From NCBI RefSeq assembly GCF_030408675.1, contig NZ_CP047200.1:2604001-2668000 (forward strand): a stretch of 64,000 nt of DNA, given 5' to 3'. Both the position numbers and the translations under genes were made by a program. This stretch comes from Corynebacterium durum. Lineage in GTDB: Bacteria; Actinomycetota; Actinomycetes; Mycobacteriales; Mycobacteriaceae. This document shows, in pieces, positions 29,001-36,926 of the stretch; the first letter of the stretch is position 1; every line of letters begins with the position of its first letter. The notes below the pieces were generated by a model. It had not been told where the DNA came from, did no database searches, and was given only the letters and a program-made list of their open reading frames with translations.

Positions 29001-30930
29001 CCGCAGTGGCAGGACTGTCAGCCACGGCGATGCCAGGCCCCTTCTTACCGTCCGCCACCAAGCGGAGCCGCTTCACTGCTTCTGCAATAGTCCCGGCATC
29101 CACAACCGCGCTGGAACGCCCGTGGTTACGGCGGGCAAGGGAGCGAGCCACGGTGATCAAGTCATCGTCGCTGCGCCCCTCCAGGAAGTCCGCCATGTCC
29201 GCCGCCGCTTGCCGACGCCGCGACGGCAGCAACCCACTCACCGGCAACAGCACATGCGTCCCATCCGCCAGCTGCGGCTCCACGGGCTGGGGGTTCGTGT
29301 CGTAGTCTGCAGGATCGAACTGGGCAAGCACAGCATGTGCGTTCGTTCCACCAAAGCCGAAACCGGACACACCAGCCGTGGCGCGCCCCGAGTAGCATGG
29401 CCACTCGCGGGGATCCTCCACCACTTCCAGATGCTCACGATCAAAATTAATGTAGGGGTTCGGGCCACTGTAGTGCAGCGACGGCGGAATCACGCCAGCA
29501 TTCATGGCTAGAACCACCTTGATCACCCCGGCAACACCGGCAGCGGCTTCCGTGTGCCCATAGTTCGTCTTCGCTGAGCCCAAAAGCAGTGGCTCCGCAG
29601 TATCGCGCCCAGCGCCCAACACCGCGCCCAAAGCAGATGCCTCAATGGGATCGCCCAGGATCGTGCCCGTACCGTGAGCCTCCACATAGTCCACCGTGCT
29701 GGGATCCACACCCGCGTCGGAGTAGGCGCGGTCCAGCACATCAACCTGGGCATCCGGGTTCGGGGCGGTCAGACCGTTTGAGCGGCCATCCGAATTCACG
29801 GCGCTTCCCTTGATCACCGCAAGAATGGTATCGCCGTCGGCAATAGCTTCCTTAACGCGCTTAAGCACCACAATGCCCGCGCCGTCGGAACGCACAAAAC
29901 CATCCGCATCCTCAGAAAACGCGTGAATCTTCCCGGTGGGACTCAGCACCCCCAGCTCGCCAAACGCGGTGGTCACAAACGGCGAAGCCAGAATGTTCAC
30001 GCCGCCAGCAACAGCAACATCCGCATCCCCCGCACGCAAATCACGCACCGCCTGATGCAAAGCCACCAACGATGAAGAACATGCGGTATCCACGCTCACG
30101 GATGGTCCACGGAAATCAAACGCGTAGGAAATCCTGTTGGGAATCACCGCACTTGAGGTTCCAGTCAGTGCATAAGGGTGAGCTTCCGCAGGGTCAGCGG
30201 TGATGATCATGCCGTAGTCATTGTTGGTGGACCCCACATACACACCCACCGACTGTCCACGCAGCTTATTCGGGGCAAGGTGCGCGTGTTCCAAAGCCTC
30301 CCAGGTCAGCTCCAGCACAATGCGCTGCTGGGGATCCATGTTGGCGGCCTCCACCGGAGAAAGTCCGAAGAACTCGGGATCAAAGCTCGCAATGTCATCC
30401 AGGTAACCACCCACGGTGTTCGTGTTAGCGATGCGTGTGCGCATCACCTCGTCACCGGAATATTCCGACCAACGGCCAATCGGCAGGTCGGACAAACCAT
30501 CCCTACCCGCAACCAGCTGGTCCCACATCTCACTGATGTTGTTCGCGCCGGGGTAACGCCCCGCCATGCCAACAATGGCAATGTCGTGCACATCCGGGGT
30601 ATCGACATCGCTGCTCACCCGGGAGGTGCGGGCCTGTGCCGTGGCTCGGGCGGAGGTTGCGGGGCCGTCGATAAGCCTTTTCGCTAGAGCGCCGATCGTT
30701 GGGTATTCATAGGCGATCGTGGCGTCCAGCTGCACATGCAGAAGGTTTTCCAATTCCCCGGACAGGACCACAACATCACGGGAGGATAGGCCAAAGGTCT
30801 CCATGGGTTTATCGTCCGTGACGTCTTCTTCGGGAAGACCAGTGGTGGAAACAACCCACGCGCGCAGCCACGCGCGCAGTTCATCAGTTGTCATGGACGA
30901 TGTCTGGGATGACTTCCGGCTCTGATCCAT
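26068..30930 (-). CDS. pks13: Polyketide synthase Pks13 (mycolic condensase)
   Basis: 1620 residues, close to the C. glutamicum length. Domain order: N-terminal acyl carrier (FGLSSRDVV, attachment serine near residue 50), ketosynthase (DTACSSSLVAL cysteine, about 110-530), acyltransferase (GMSMGEIAAAYA, about 640-960), C-terminal acyl carrier (LGLDSLMGM, about 1190-1260) and thioesterase (GGWSLGGALAYE, about 1345-1610). It condenses a FadD32-activated meromycolate-type chain with a carboxylated acyl chain and passes the product to trehalose. The region before the gene has a candidate promoter after the fadD32 terminator, so pks13-accD3 may be transcribed separately from fadD32. Confidence 0.96.
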   Translation of the reverse strand: MDQSRKSSQTSSMTTDELRAWLRAWVVSTTGLPEEDVTDDKPMETFGLSSRDVVVLSGELENLLHVQLDATIAYEYPTIGALAKRLIDGPATSARATAQARTSRVSSDVDTPDVHDIAIVGMAGRYPGANNISEMWDQLVAGRDGLSDLPIGRWSEYSGDEVMRTRIANTNTVGGYLDDIASFDPEFFGLSPVEAANMDPQQRIVLELTWEALEHAHLAPNKLRGQSVGVYVGSTNNDYGMIITADPAEAHPYALTGTSSAVIPNRISYAFDFRGPSVSVDTACSSSLVALHQAVRDLRAGDADVAVAGGVNILASPFVTTAFGELGVLSPTGKIHAFSEDADGFVRSDGAGIVVLKRVKEAIADGDTILAVIKGSAVNSDGRSNGLTAPNPDAQVDVLDRAYSDAGVDPSTVDYVEAHGTGTILGDPIEASALGAVLGAGRDTAEPLLLGSAKTNYGHTEAAAGVAGVIKVVLAMNAGVIPPSLHYSGPNPYINFDREHLEVVEDPREWPCYSGRATAGVSGFGFGGTNAHAVLAQFDPADYDTNPQPVEPQLADGTHVLLPVSGLLPSRRRQAAADMADFLEGRSDDDLITVARSLARRNHGRSSAVVDAGTIAEAVKRLRLVADGKKGPGIAVADSPATAGPVFVYSGFGSQHRKMAKELVAMSPLFKARLEELDEFIKFESGWSLMELIADDSQTYDTETAQAGITAIQIALTDLLAAFGATPGAVMGMSMGEIAAAYAAGGLSAQDAMRVACHRSRLMGEGEKSLPEDQLGAMAVVEFSVDELDTFIEEHPEYAGIEPAVYAGPGMTTVGGPRQAVVKLVEMLEAENKFARLLNVKGAGHTSAVEPILGELAAETADITPMPLRIPLFSSVDRGVTYQPGTVVHEPDYWVRCTRQRVWFLDATQQAFAAGHTMLVEVSPNPVALMGMMNTAFSVGAGDSQLLYVLKRKVGSAESIRDLLAKLYVAGQPINLELITGSGPRIDAPHITWKHQRYWTAARPSSGGNATLPGTKVTLPDGSVAFSTLAENAPSAVALLESAAERLDPDAQLVAVEEHTTLPPSGEVTTVARKHLGGVNVAVHRVMGDATVLVAEGFASSVAGGMDAGFGKDGLGDEVEPEAFDSTATSRFDDVTVDAVHWDPESGETVEQRMRSIVSEAMGYDVEDLPGELPLIDLGLDSLMGMRIKNRIEYDFQIPELQVQALRDASVADVVTLVENLVAEKAGGDEAPAAGAGVDKSPADEAAAGTRASKQGVGVAPRDASERMVFATWASITGTAAAGISSELPSISEDTARAIAERLSDRSGVEVTTQQVLDADTLEPLANIVREGLETEVEGTIRVLRARPEGSTKPSVFMFHPAGGSSVVYQPLVRRLPADVPVYGVERLEGSLEERAAAYLDDIREYSDGRPVILGGWSLGGALAYEVAHQLVHSDIDVALIALLDTVQPSEPIPNTPEETRARWERYSAFAKKTYGLDFEVPYDLLETAGEEALLQMMTDFLANTDASEHGLAAGVLEHQRASFVDNRILNHLDLHRWDDVTVPVMLFRAERMHDGAIELEPNYAKIDADGGWSAIVDKLDIIQLHGDHLAVVDEPEIGTVGAHLSRRIAELAGEEDGNE

Positions 30931-30993
30931 GTGGGGAATTCAACTCTTTCGTGTGATTAAGGCTTATTAAACTAACTATTTATCTACATGGCG

Positions 30994-31043
30994 AACCCTC
31001 CGCCACCCGCGTCCGAAGAACATATGCGCACCAGCGGAGGGTT
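30994..31043 (-). terminator. Terminator after fadD32
   Basis: AACCCTCCGC (30994-31003) pairs perfectly with GCGGAGGGTT (31034-31043). On the minus strand the sequence that follows is T- and A-rich. It lies 16 bp after the fadD32 stop and separates it from pks13. Confidence 0.65.
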
Positions 31044-31058
31044 GTCATCTATGGGACT

Positions 31059-32912
31059 TTACTCGGCCTCGCCAAGGTAGTGACGACGGGCAACCCTGCG
31101 AGCAATCTTACCGCTTGAGCTGCGCGCAATCGCATCAACGTCAACAATCTTGATGTCCGAAGGAACAACGCCGTGAGCAGATGTAACAGCCGCACGAATG
31201 GCTTCGATAGCTTCACCATCGCCGCTGGGGTCGCGGCCCAGATCACGCTCGGCCAGAATAACCAGTTTCTCAACATCGTCGCCCTCGATCGCAAACGCGG
31301 CGATCGCAGCAGGTCGAATGTGCTCGGAGGCATGGTTGACGGTGTACTCAATGTCCTGCGGATAGTGATTACGTCCGGCGATCACAATCAAGTCTTTCAA
31401 CCGGCCTGTGATATAAATCTCATCGTCGATGATAACCCCGAGGTCACCGGTGGCCATCCACCGGTCATCGTCAGGCGCACCCTCTGCGCGAGAGTTTTCC
31501 GGCAGGCGCGAAGCCAAGGTGTTGCGGAACGTCTCCTGAGTCTCTTCAGGGCGGTTCAAGTAGCCGGCGGCAGTGTTATCACCATGCGTCCAAATCTCGC
31601 CGATGGTGCCATCGGGCAGTTCGGCACGCGTTTCGGGATCCACGATCACCATCTGCTGCGGGCGCACAACCGAACCGTTGGACATGAGAGGCACGGCCTT
31701 CTCATGGGACTCGTCGACAATCACGGCTCGACCATTACTCAGTTCCTCACGATCCACCATGACAATGCGGGCATTTTTCTCGCCCTGAGGAGTAGCCACC
31801 AGCAGGGTGGCCTCGGCCAAGCCATACGAGGGACGAATCACATTACCGGGCAGACCAAAGGGTGCAAAAGCATCGTGGAACTGCTTGATGGCCCGAGCCG
31901 TGACCGGCTCCGATCCGACAATCACGCCGTCAAGTGTGGACAGGTCCACCTGATCTTCCTCGCTAGGTAGTCCGTAACGGACAGCCAGTTCCAGGGCAAA
32001 GTTCGGGACCACAGCATAAACGTTGTTGCGCTCATCGCGCTTGCTCAGCTGGCGAACCCACCGCACCGGCTGCTGAATGAAATCGCGGGGCGTCATCATT
32101 TCCATCTCAAGACCAAGGATGGTCACAAACGCGGCCAGGATGATACCCATGTCGTGGTGCAGCGGCAGCCAGGTGACCAGGCGCAATGGAGTCTTCAGCT
32201 TAGCGGCCGTGAAGATCTGCAGTACGTTCGTCATGATGCTGCGGTTACTCAGCACCACACCGGCAGGGGTGCGGGTAGAACCGGAGGTGTACTGCAGGAA
32301 CGCCATCATGTCCAGAGGGGCAGTCTGGGACTGCGCCAGAAGCGCCTGACCGGCCTCGGTCATGAGGGGGTTGACGTAGCTTTCGGCAAGACTATCCGGC
32401 AGGGAATCAACCGACAGGATACGGGGGCGCTCCGCTGCGGGAACGTCGGCAAACTGGCGTCGGACCGCAGCTGCGGAGGTGGAGTTGGTGAGGACGATCG
32501 ACGGTTTGCAGTCCGCCAGCACAGCGGTCAGGTGATCAGCGTGCCCAGGCTCGGTGGGGTCGTAGAGCGGCACAGGAATCAGGCCAGCATACAGTGCACC
32601 GATGAAGCTGAAGATGTACTCAGGACTGTTGCCTGCCAGAATGGCCACGCGGTCACCGATGGTGCCAACTTGCTGCAGGCGCGCCGCTACGGACTTGATG
32701 CGGGTGTTGATCTCAGCGCGAGTGAAGTCGATGGGAGTTCCCTCACGCGACTCGGAGAAGTCCCAGAAGCGCAGGCACGGGCGGTTGACGGTCCCCGCCG
32801 CTGCTTCCGCTTGGTACAGGGTCTCGCAGAGGCCGGCCAGTGTCAGCCGGGGGTCAAGGTTGATCTGTCTTTTGTCATCAAAAAACTGGCCGATGGCCGC
32901 TTGCAGATCCAT
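31059..32912 (-). CDS. fadD32: Long-chain fatty-acyl-AMP ligase FadD32
   Basis: 617 residues. The adenylate-forming motif is YTSGSTRTPAGVVLSN, and ATGDLGVIIDDEIYITGRLKDLIVIAGRNHYPQDIE provides the A7/A8 region of fatty-acyl-AMP ligases. It activates the meromycolate-type chain as acyl-AMP and loads it onto the N-terminal carrier of Pks13. AAGGAG precedes the ATG by about 5 nt. A palindrome at 32985-32998 lies over its probable promoter. Confidence 0.95.
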   Translation of the reverse strand: MDLQAAIGQFFDDKRQINLDPRLTLAGLCETLYQAEAAAGTVNRPCLRFWDFSESREGTPIDFTRAEINTRIKSVAARLQQVGTIGDRVAILAGNSPEYIFSFIGALYAGLIPVPLYDPTEPGHADHLTAVLADCKPSIVLTNSTSAAAVRRQFADVPAAERPRILSVDSLPDSLAESYVNPLMTEAGQALLAQSQTAPLDMMAFLQYTSGSTRTPAGVVLSNRSIMTNVLQIFTAAKLKTPLRLVTWLPLHHDMGIILAAFVTILGLEMEMMTPRDFIQQPVRWVRQLSKRDERNNVYAVVPNFALELAVRYGLPSEEDQVDLSTLDGVIVGSEPVTARAIKQFHDAFAPFGLPGNVIRPSYGLAEATLLVATPQGEKNARIVMVDREELSNGRAVIVDESHEKAVPLMSNGSVVRPQQMVIVDPETRAELPDGTIGEIWTHGDNTAAGYLNRPEETQETFRNTLASRLPENSRAEGAPDDDRWMATGDLGVIIDDEIYITGRLKDLIVIAGRNHYPQDIEYTVNHASEHIRPAAIAAFAIEGDDVEKLVILAERDLGRDPSGDGEAIEAIRAAVTSAHGVVPSDIKIVDVDAIARSSSGKIARRVARRHYLGEAE

Positions 32913-32970
32913 GGTTCTCCTTAGTCGGTAGCTAGATCTCTTAAAGAAAGTTAAAAGACATCCTAGCGGT

Positions 32971-32998
32971 ATTATGAGCTACGGTTACGACATCGTAA
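32971..32998 (-). promoter_or_regulatory. fadD32 promoter with operator-like palindrome
   Basis: A perfect inverted repeat, TTACGA and TCGTAA around CA (32985-32998), lies just upstream of a -10-like CATAAT on the minus strand (32971-32976). The position over the -35 zone suits a repressor or activator site. Confidence 0.4.
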
Positions 32999-33037
32999 GT
33001 AAGACCCGTTTCATTACTTTCCCCACACAACACTGAC

Positions 33038-33063
33038 GCGCGGGTACTCCACCGCACCCGCGC
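33038..33063 (-). terminator. Hairpin after the cutinase-like gene
   Basis: GCGCGGGT (33038-33045) pairs with ACCCGCGC (33056-33063), 7 bp after the stop of the minus-strand gene. No strong T-run follows, so termination may be partial. Confidence 0.5.
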
Positions 33064-33069
33064 CCCGTG

Positions 33070-33984
33070 TTATTGCTGGTTAATCAGACCATTTGCCCAG
33101 TTGATCAGCCACTCAGTAGTTGTGCTTCCCGGGAAGACATTCGGATTCGTTGCGTACTGCGAGTGCACCCCCGTTGCAGCCACCAGAGCCTGCGCACGCT
33201 CGAACGCGGCACCGACACCCAGCGGTGCGTCGCAAATGTGATCATCCGCCGCACAAATCTCAAAGGTGCGATCATTCAGCGAACCGAAGCCGCCTGGCCG
33301 GGGTCCACGCATCGTCGCACCCGGCACGATCGGTTGAACCAGAGCATTCACCGCTGCCAGGGACACTTCCGCGCCCACGCCAGCGACCGGATTACCTGCC
33401 TGCTGGCCCACGCCCGGTTCTCGACGTCCGTCCGCAACCAGCGCCACGCCGCGCACACGGTCGGCAGGGATAGGTCCAGTGCCTTGGCCGATAGCGTTAG
33501 CAATGTCACCCATAATCACGGCCCCCTGGGAGAAGCCGACGAGAATGAAGTCTGTGAGCGGACATTCGTTGTGGGTCTTTGTCATCTCCTCCTGCGCGCG
33601 AGTGGTGCCCTCCGTGCGGGATTCGTCATAGGTTATCTCTTGCTGGGAGTTAATGTTCTTGAACTGCGCCACGTACGGCAAGGTCCACACCCGAACGTCA
33701 TCGGCTGGATGCGTTTCCTGGAGCGGACGAGTCACGCTCAGCATGTAGGACATCGGGTTGAAGGTGGGGTTGTACGGGTCATCTGTTGAGGCGGATTCCC
33801 ACGTACCCGGCGCAGCAACAACCTCCACGTTTGGACACCAGTCCGGCTGCTGAGCCTGGGTTGTCGGCCCGTCAGTCGGTGGAGGCGTGGGTGGGTTGTC
33901 CTGGGAGCCAATCCATTGGAGTATCCCGCCAACGATGATGCCCAGGACAACAACGACCGCAAGAACTGTCAAGCCTTTTCTCAT
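33070..33984 (-). CDS. Cutinase-family envelope lipase, Rv3802-like
   Basis: 304 residues. One N-terminal helix (about residues 5-24) anchors an extracytoplasmic alpha/beta hydrolase. The nucleophile elbow is VGFSQGAVIMGD, and two cysteines near the end (CAADDHICDAP) fit the cutinase disulfide with the catalytic aspartate nearby; the histidine would be in GVHSQYA. The mycobacterial homologue Rv3802 is an essential phospholipase/thioesterase encoded next to fadD32 and pks13 and linked to mycolate metabolism. It follows the DUF732-like gene by 5 bp. No ribosome-binding site is clear. Confidence 0.88.
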   Translation of the reverse strand: MRKGLTVLAVVVVLGIIVGGILQWIGSQDNPPTPPPTDGPTTQAQQPDWCPNVEVVAAPGTWESASTDDPYNPTFNPMSYMLSVTRPLQETHPADDVRVWTLPYVAQFKNINSQQEITYDESRTEGTTRAQEEMTKTHNECPLTDFILVGFSQGAVIMGDIANAIGQGTGPIPADRVRGVALVADGRREPGVGQQAGNPVAGVGAEVSLAAVNALVQPIVPGATMRGPRPGGFGSLNDRTFEICAADDHICDAPLGVGAAFERAQALVAATGVHSQYATNPNVFPGSTTTEWLINWANGLINQQ

Positions 33985-33989
33985 AAGTT

Positions 33990-34499
33990 CTAGCAGTATG
34001 CGGATTTCGCAGCGCGCGCAAGTACAGCCGCGACTTCTTCAGGTTTTTGTTGGGTGCGGCCTTGTTCCACAAGTTGCCCTGCAACGGCCAGCGTCATGAC
34101 GTCAATATTTTTGGTGTCCTGACTTTGGCAAACGCCGGATGCAGTTCCGATAAGCGAGCCTTCGGCACCATCAACATTGATGGAGTTATCTTTCAACTCC
34201 TTAAGGTAATTCTGGTCACGTTCGGACAGTTGCTGCCCGCTTGAGGGCACCTCGGAGACTTCTCGGGCCTCCCGATCCTGGGGTGTCTGGGTCTTCGACT
34301 CACCGCTCGACTTTGTGCTGCTGGAGTCTCCACTGGACGAGGTGGAACTCTCCGTGGCACGCGCCGACTTACTCAGCGGTGCCACAGCGGAGGATTCGGA
34401 ACTGCCACCATCCGAGGTTGCCCCACCGCAGGCTGCCAGCAGGACAGTAGAGACGGCACACAGGCCGACGACGGCGCCGAGTTTAGCGCGAGCAAACAT
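33990..34499 (-). CDS. DUF732-like lipoprotein
   Basis: 169 residues. A lipoprotein signal with lipobox LLAACGG (cysteine near 24) is followed by a long Ser/Thr/Lys-rich linker (about 30-85) and a compact C-terminal domain with two cysteines (GVCQSQ and the final C), as in DUF732 secreted actinobacterial proteins. GAGAAGAAG precedes the ATG, which is 2 bp after the cop1 stop. Its fixed place between the PS1-type mycolyltransferase and the cutinase-like lipase suggests an envelope role; the function is unknown. Confidence 0.75.
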   Translation of the reverse strand: MFARAKLGAVVGLCAVSTVLLAACGGATSDGGSSESSAVAPLSKSARATESSTSSSGDSSSTKSSGESKTQTPQDREAREVSEVPSSGQQLSERDQNYLKELKDNSINVDGAEGSLIGTASGVCQSQDTKNIDVMTLAVAGQLVEQGRTQQKPEEVAAVLARAAKSAYC

Positions 34500-34501
34500 T
34501 G

Positions 34502-36475
34502 TTACTTCTTCTCCTCAACAATGCGGCCGTTGACTTCAGAGATGGTTCCATGCTGGAAGGTCATCTTCTCGCCACCGGATTGGATTTTCTCCTGGTCTGC
34601 GGTCGGCCAGCCGAAGGCACCGTTTTCCCAACCCTGCTTGCCCCACGCGTCGCGAATGTTGCCGTTCATGATGAAGTGTGCGCCGGTGCTTGGACTCCAG
34701 TAGATGGCACCATGCTGGAAGGTTTGGAGAGCGCCACCAGAAATGGCCTGCTCACCGCTAACGGGCGCACCGAGGCTGGATTCCACACCATTGATCGAGG
34801 CGTACTTCTTGGCAATCTCGCCATGAACAGCGTAGGCACCTTTGTCCTTGGTCCGGATGACGTAGCCACCCTGGAACTTCTGAATGTAGTTTCCGTTGTG
34901 CTCAACCGTGTCTTCCGTCGGGTAGCCCAAGCTACCGCCTTCCCAACCCTGGGAGCCCCAGGCATCGAAAATGTCCTTTGGCAGAGCACGGGCCCCGGTC
35001 TCTGCGGTCCAGTAAATGGAGCCGTTCTGGAAGTGAACGTAACGTCCCTTGCCATCCGGGGTGGCCTTCTCGCCGGACGTCGGGTGGCCAAGCCAGGAAT
35101 CTGGGCCACCGAACTCGGAGTAGCGGGCACCGATCCGCCCAAAGAGCACGTGCGCACCGGTCTCAGGGGACCAGTAGGCGCGACCGCCACGGAAGTCCTG
35201 GGCCTTGCCGCCCTTGACGTCGTATTCGTTGTTCACGCAGGCGCCGAAAGCGTTGGACTTGGTTACCTCGGCGATAGCACCCTGGGTGGCGCAGTCGGCA
35301 CCACGATCCGCCTGAGCAAGCTTGAGGGAATCTGCAATGTAGGGCCATGCCTGAGTCATCTCGAACTGCCAGTACGGCCAGTTGTGCACGCCAGACGGAC
35401 GGAATACGGCCGTCACATCAACGTTGGACTTCTTCGCGCGATCCACAAAGGTCTGCGTGGTCATGCGGGACAAGATTTCTAGGCCAACGCCCGCCGGGTT
35501 TGCGGGGCCGTTGGCCACGGAGCCAGGCTGACCGAAATCGTCGGCACCGGAGCCGGAGGATACGTATACGGCCTTGCCCTTCAGGGCGTCGATACCCAGC
35601 TTCGGGTCGTGGTCAATCCAGTCCTGGGAGCCGGGCTGACCCCACATGGCTTCCGAGTTGTAGCCGCCGGCATCGCTCTGAGCGGCGCTGATCGCCTGGG
35701 CCATACCCATAGAGGTGGTGTCCAGGTACCCGGAGAACGAACCCACGAACTTGAACATGTCGGGGTTGCGCTCCGCGAGGTTGATGGCGGCGGTGCCGCC
35801 CATGGACAAACCGAAGACGGCGCGCTCGCCGTTGGAGCGGTAACCGTTTTGCAGAACCGCAGGAAGTTCCTTGGTCATGAAGGTTTCCCACTTGTAGTGC
35901 TTGCCATTGTCTGGCTTCTGCCAGTCCGAGTAGAAGGAGGATTCGCCACCCACCGGCAGGATCACGTTGACGTTCTTGTCAGCGTAGAACTGCTCAATGT
36001 TGGTGTTGATGGTCCAGCCGCTTTCCGTATCCAGCGCGCGCAGGCCGTCCAGGGCCCACACTTCCGGGTATTTTGCGCTGGGGTTGGAGTGCCAGTCACG
36101 GGCCAGCAAGACCTGTACCTGAATGAGTTCCTTCGGCATGGCGGCGGAACGAATGAACAGGGCAATACGGCGCTCAGTGATCCACTCAACGCGCTCGACG
36201 CTCACACCGGATGGCAGCCCTTGGATAGAGGGGTGCTCGTCGGTGCGGATGGGGGTGCGCTGCGGCACACCATCGGTTTCGAGGTAGTCGGTCACGTCGG
36301 AACTACCAAACAGGGAATTCTGTGCCTGGTTAGTCACGTCAACTGCAGTAGCCGGAGCGGCAGCGAACAGCCCGGACCCAAGAGCAAGGGCGGTGGGCAC
36401 GGCAGCGAATGCCGTGAATGCCCGCCGAAGGGAACGTCGGCGCCGTGGAGTACTGGAGACTGCGGTATCACGCAT
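34502..36475 (-). CDS. cop1: PS1-type mycolyltransferase with LGFP repeats
   Basis: 657 residues, the same length as C. glutamicum PS1. A signal peptide (about 1-44, ending ATA-V) precedes an antigen-85-type esterase domain (about 60-390): nucleophile serine in FGLSMGGTAAINLAE, histidine in VHNWPYW. The C-terminal part (about 400-640) consists of several LGFP repeats (patterns like SWLGHPTSGE, GSLGYPTED, SSLGAPVSGE, GAFGWPTADQ), which probably hold the enzyme to the wall. It transfers mycolate from trehalose monomycolate to arabinogalactan or to a second monomycolate. It starts an operon with the DUF732-like and cutinase-like genes and has a long, structured leader. Confidence 0.95.
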   Translation of the reverse strand: MRDTAVSSTPRRRRSLRRAFTAFAAVPTALALGSGLFAAAPATAVDVTNQAQNSLFGSSDVTDYLETDGVPQRTPIRTDEHPSIQGLPSGVSVERVEWITERRIALFIRSAAMPKELIQVQVLLARDWHSNPSAKYPEVWALDGLRALDTESGWTINTNIEQFYADKNVNVILPVGGESSFYSDWQKPDNGKHYKWETFMTKELPAVLQNGYRSNGERAVFGLSMGGTAAINLAERNPDMFKFVGSFSGYLDTTSMGMAQAISAAQSDAGGYNSEAMWGQPGSQDWIDHDPKLGIDALKGKAVYVSSGSGADDFGQPGSVANGPANPAGVGLEILSRMTTQTFVDRAKKSNVDVTAVFRPSGVHNWPYWQFEMTQAWPYIADSLKLAQADRGADCATQGAIAEVTKSNAFGACVNNEYDVKGGKAQDFRGGRAYWSPETGAHVLFGRIGARYSEFGGPDSWLGHPTSGEKATPDGKGRYVHFQNGSIYWTAETGARALPKDIFDAWGSQGWEGGSLGYPTEDTVEHNGNYIQKFQGGYVIRTKDKGAYAVHGEIAKKYASINGVESSLGAPVSGEQAISGGALQTFQHGAIYWSPSTGAHFIMNGNIRDAWGKQGWENGAFGWPTADQEKIQSGGEKMTFQHGTISEVNGRIVEEKK

Positions 36476-36592
36476 GTGGTTTAGTCCTTTGTGTCTGTGT
36501 GCTCCGCCCTATCGAGCCAGCACATTGCAAGTAAAACTAGCGTGCAGGTACGACAGGAAAGAGGCATACGATGGTTCCAAGCCCTGGCCATT

Positions 36593-36625
36593 GATGTTCT
36601 GGAGGTTCCCCTCCTCCAGAACATC
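36593..36625 (-). repeat. Perfect hairpin in the cop1 leader
   Basis: GATGTTCTGGAGG (36593-36605) and CCTCCAGAACATC (36613-36625) form a perfect 13-bp stem with a 7-nt loop. If transcription starts near 36653 it would fold about 28 nt into the mRNA and could protect or regulate it. It lies too far from the cop1 start to block translation directly. Confidence 0.65.
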
Positions 36626-36659
36626 CCAGTGCTTGGTCAACGATGGATTCAGTTATCAG

Positions 36660-36665
36660 ATTATA
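36660..36665 (-). promoter_or_regulatory. cop1 promoter -10 (TATAAT)
   Basis: A consensus TATAAT on the minus strand with no good -35 hexamer at the normal distance, which suggests dependence on an activator. A transcript starting about 7 nt downstream would have a leader near 178 nt. Confidence 0.55.
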
Positions 36666-36688
36666 TATCGCCAGGAAGGGGCCGTTTC

Positions 36689-36715
36689 GTTACACCAGTG
36701 TTACGTCAGCGTTAC
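36689..36715 (-). promoter_or_regulatory. Three GTAAC direct repeats with 11-bp period
   Basis: GTTAC on the plus strand (GTAAC on the minus) at 36689-36693, 36700-36704 and 36711-36715, exactly one helical turn apart, ending 23 bp upstream of the cop1 -10. Tandem sites with an 11-bp period are typical of OmpR/PhoB-family response regulators; MtrA or PhoR would be the first candidates in corynebacteria (inference). Confidence 0.5.
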
Positions 36716-36835
36716 ATCGCTAACGCGCATACACCGATGCACCGTCCGACCCTGTAGGTTGGTTTCAAGTTTAAGTTCAACTTGAGACTTTTTCTAGCGC
36801 AACACGCCCAAAGCAACACGAAAAATAAACATAAA

Positions 36836-36904
36836 CGCCCAACCTGAACACCACTCCCCTACCCATGTTGCGCGGATGGGAGGGTTGTGACGCCAGGTTG
36901 GGCG
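36836..36904 (-). terminator. Terminator of the second mycolyltransferase gene
   Basis: The outer stem CGCCCAACCTG (36836-36846) and CAGGTTGGGCG (36894-36904) is perfect; an inner stem, ACTCCC with GGGAGG-like bases, closes the loop. It lies 22 bp after the stop, and the minus-strand sequence beyond is T-rich. Confidence 0.8.
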
Positions 36905-36926
36905 ACGTCGCTAAGAAAATGTGTTT

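Larger units (their letters stand above)
36476..36926. other. 451-bp intergenic region between cop1 and the second mycolyltransferase gene
   Basis: No gene is credible here. From cop1 outward it holds the cop1 leader with a 13-bp perfect hairpin, a TATAAT -10, three GTAAC direct repeats at 11-bp spacing, an AT-rich spacer and the terminator of the neighbouring mycolyltransferase. Each is listed separately. Confidence 0.8.
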
